From positions 7,547,325 through 7,611,324 of the forward strand of contig NC_057006.1 of assembly GCF_000002595.2 (NCBI RefSeq): a DNA stretch of 64,000 bases, read 5' to 3'. A model generated the notes under the pieces. The model did no database searches. It had not been told where the DNA came from and worked only from the letters and a program-made list of their open reading frames with translations. The DNA is from Chlamydomonas reinhardtii (Eukaryota > Chlorophyta > Chlorophyceae > Chlamydomonadales > Chlamydomonadaceae). This document shows positions 61,629-64,000 of the stretch, in pieces. How positions within the stretch are numbered: the stretch's first letter is position 1; each line of letters opens with the position of its first letter. The position numbers were made by a program, and so were the translations under genes.

Positions 61629-63836
61629 ATGCTGACGCGGGGGATGAAGCTCTTTCGTTTAGCTGTCCTAGCATGCCTCCTTGCAGCGCCGCTATCGACG
61701 TCCGAAGTGCTGGTCGTGCCTGAGGCCGCTTTTAGCGGCTCGCTCGCGCGTTCGGGAAGCGATGGCATCACCCGACAGATGTATGAGCTTGGTCTTGATA
61801 TCGATGGCAAGCCGGCCCATCCGGCTGCAACCATTGTGAGCGGCGACGACTCGTCGCTCGATGGCATCGCTCTGAGCCGCGCGACGACAGGTGGTCTGCT
61901 TATTGTGGTTGGAAGCCCTGCCAACCTTCATAAAACCATTGGGGCGGCCTTTGATGTCGGTGAGTTTGATAAATGAGCGAAGGGAAGGCGACCAGGCGCA
62001 TTCAGCATCCAACTTCGCACTGAGCCTTAACAACGCCGGCAGCCATAGCTCTGTAATCTTAAGCGCGCTCTTATGGCCGTTGTATGCAATGAGCATGTTT
62101 CATTGAGCAGCCGCCCTACCTAACTCCTTGGTGCGATCCCATCCTTCAGGCTCGGATGGTCGCCGCTGCGACTCTACGTCCAACGGTGGCTCGGTCACCC
62201 ACGGCAGCAGGCCGAGGCTGCACGCTGCCGCCGCTACGCTCTTCGGCTCCGAGGACGCTCTGGATGCGGAGTGGCCCCAGACACTCGAGGCGGTCGCGGT
62301 CACGCACTCCATTGCCGCATGCAACGTCGGCGGCGCCGTGACGCAGGTCCCGCTTTACTTCTCGCCCAGCGATGGAAGCATCGTGGCGGTGGTGAGTTGC
62401 ATGGCACTTGTCTACACGTTGTGTCAAAGCAGCCGATTGCGTCAATTAGTCCTGTCTTGCGTATTTGGGTCCCGTCACCAACTTGCTTATTAGTCATCAG
62501 GGACACGCTCCCCGGCCTCCCTCATCTCACCTCCACCACCCCTCCCCTCTCCTCCCCTCCAGGCCTTCACCTCCGCCTCCCCCCGCAAGCGCACCGTGGT
62601 GTGGCTCGGCTACGACTGGGCGGCTGGGCCTCAGACGGCCTGGGGTGCCGTGCTGGCCAAACTCATCGACACGCACGCCCTGCTGACCGCCACCTCCTCG
62701 GCGGCCGCTGCCTCCCTGTCCTCCGCATCCTCCGCCACTGCCGGAGAGCCCAAGGTCGTGCACATCACCACCACTTCCTCGTCCGCCGCCGCCTCCAACA
62801 CCGGCTGCGGTAGCGGAACCTGTTCCCACAGCCACCTAGTCATGGCCACCCTGGCCGCTGCCGCTTCGTCTTCCGCCGCATCCGCCTCTGCCGCTTCGTC
62901 TTCAGCCTCTACCCTTGCGCACACCGGCGGCTCCGAGACCGAGTTCGCGGCTGATGCAGCCAAGGATGGTGATGACGCTGCCGCGGAGCCCGTGTTGGTG
63001 GATGACGCAGCCATGGATGCCGCCCTGGACTCCATGCCGGATGCTGTCAGCGATCTGTCAGACGGCGTCAGCGAAGTGGTCCGCCGCATGATGGCGGCCA
63101 CAACCGGCGCCGGCACGTACCCGGCCCCGCCCTCCCCGGAGCCCGCCTCCCCGGCGCCCCCCTCCCCGGCGCCCCTGACGCCCGCGCCGCCCTCCCCTCG
63201 GCCGCCCAAGCCCCGGAAGTCCCCGCCCTCGCCCCCCACCACGCCGCCCCCCCTGGCGCCCCCCTCGCCTCCCTCGCCGCCCGCCCCGCCCTCGCCGCCG
63301 CCCCCGCTGCCCCCCGGGCTTGCTGCCGAGGTCCAGGGTTACAACTCCGACACGAGCGCCCCGCCGGGCTTCAACATCAGCGACACACTGTCGGTGCAGA
63401 ACTTCAGCCGCGACTTCTGTGAGAATGTCACCAGGGCCCTGGACCCGCGCCCGGATGAGGTGAGCCGAGCACTGACGTCGTAGACTCAATCTACCACCCG
63501 GCACCCAAGTGACCCAACCTAAATGACTCTTGCCCCTGCTCGCTCGCTCGCTCGCTCGCTCGCTCGCTCGCAGTGTGTGGTGTTCGACATCAAGAGCCAC
63601 GGCGGCGCCACGCATCACCACCGCCTGCTGAGCGAGGCGGGCGCGCTGCGTGTGTGGGGCCCCGAGGACCTGGCAGCGGAGCACCCGGCCCTGGCCGCCG
63701 CCGGCATGAGCCGCCTGGTGCACCTGCGCACCTACAGCGTGGGCGAGGCGGAGCTGGCGGCGGTGAGTCTACCGCCTGAGCGCATGAGCCTGCCTTGTGG
63801 TGTAGATGACTTGTGTTGTGGAGGTTTGGCACCGTG

Positions 63837-63882
<46 letters not shown>

Positions 63883-64000
63883 ATGCTAGCTGGCTGGGGA
63901 GGCAGCGGTTTCTCCGTGAAGTTTCAAGTGCCTTCCGCAGCGACGGCGGATAGGTGGCTCGTGCATCATGCGTTAGGACCGGCGCCGCCACCACTACTCA
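61629..64000 (+). CDS. Secreted Hyp-rich (SP)n glycoprotein, partial
   Basis: Exons: 61629-61959, 62150-62391, 62563-63459 and 63574-63762, then a donor (GTGAGTC) into an intron that leaves the window; 553 residues visible, C terminus missing. A signal peptide covers residues 1 to about 25 ('FRLAVLACLLAAPLSTSE'). Exons 1-3 code for a globular part with 'LGLDIDGKPAHPAATIVSGD', 'AACNVGGAVTQVPLYFS' and 'RKRTVVWLGYDWAAGP'. A Ser/Ala linker follows, and then a Pro-rich stalk ('PPSPPSPPAPPSPPPPLPP') typical of hydroxyproline-rich cell-wall or matrix glycoproteins of Volvocales. After it 'FNISDTLSVQNFSRDFCENV' and 'CVVFDIKSHGGATHHHRLL' start a second domain. The globular-stalk-globular build is like pherophorins, but I do not recognise the domains as pherophorin. 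Confidence 0.75.
63537..63573 (+). repeat. (GCTC)n tetranucleotide repeat ending in the exon 4 acceptor
   Basis: About nine 'gctc' units run directly into the 'gcag' acceptor, so the repeat itself stands where the polypyrimidine tract should be. Confidence 0.9.
63838..63881 (+). repeat. GT microsatellite in last visible intron
   Basis: About 22 GT units, 75 bp after the exon 4 donor. Confidence 0.95.

Overview
The window is nuclear DNA of a volvocine green alga, most likely Chlamydomonas (C. reinhardtii or a close relative; the species is inferred). The signs are very high GC content, intron-dense genes with GT-AG introns and C/T-rich acceptors, long (CA/GT)n tracts inside introns, Ala/Gly/Ser/Pro-rich disordered linkers, TGTAA polyadenylation signals, a Hyp-rich secreted protein with (SP)n stretches, and LINE-like fragments. 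No rRNA, convincing tRNA or CRISPR array was found.

Layout. 1-0.9 kb: LINE-like remnant (+). 3.0-3.8 kb (-): small plastid-type unknown protein, divergent from a DGAT2-type acyltransferase (4.3-7.1 kb, +). 8.1-11.6 kb (-): CCDC24 homologue, divergent from an Acinus homologue (12.3-15.4 kb, +). 16.5-19.0 kb (-): organellar-type RecX, divergent from a small Ser/Trp-rich protein (20.0-20.8 kb, +). 22.0-25.5 kb (-): GET3 ATPase; 26.0-30.1 kb (-): tRNA-splicing endonuclease subunit SEN54, divergent from a phosphatidylinositol-synthase-like enzyme (30.7-32.8 kb, +). 33.8-38.4 kb (-): mRNA cap guanine-N7 methyltransferase, divergent from a small mitochondrial-type membrane protein (38.8-39.2 kb, +). 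40.7-44.4 kb: repeat-rich island with a second LINE-like copy, its inverted partial duplicate and a broken HEPN-like reading frame. 46.6-51.3 kb (-): large protein with a degenerate MYND finger. 51.3-54.6 kb: gene-free, with a 'GCCATCCA' repeat. 54.7-58.6 kb (-): adenosine kinase, divergent from a Gly-rich MPLKIP/TTDN1-like protein (59.0-60.9 kb, +). 61.6 kb to the end (+): secreted Hyp-rich protein, cut by the window edge.

Exon models were built by hand from GT/AG sites. For nearly all genes every junction keeps the frame and the joined protein matches its family, so exon coordinates should be accurate to the base unless noted. The genes are housekeeping genes of unrelated pathways (lipid synthesis, mRNA capping and splicing, tRNA splicing, tail-anchored protein insertion, purine salvage) and do not form an operon-like unit. 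Six gene pairs are head to head with 0.4-1.0 kb between start codons.

The most unusual signal is in the introns. Many carry a short AT-rich box ending in 'AACCCC' followed by a C-rich tail that runs to the neighbouring exon. The tail serves as polypyrimidine tract before an acceptor or, on the other strand, as a G-rich run after a donor. Two of these boxes, in different genes 34 kb apart, are identical over 37 bp.
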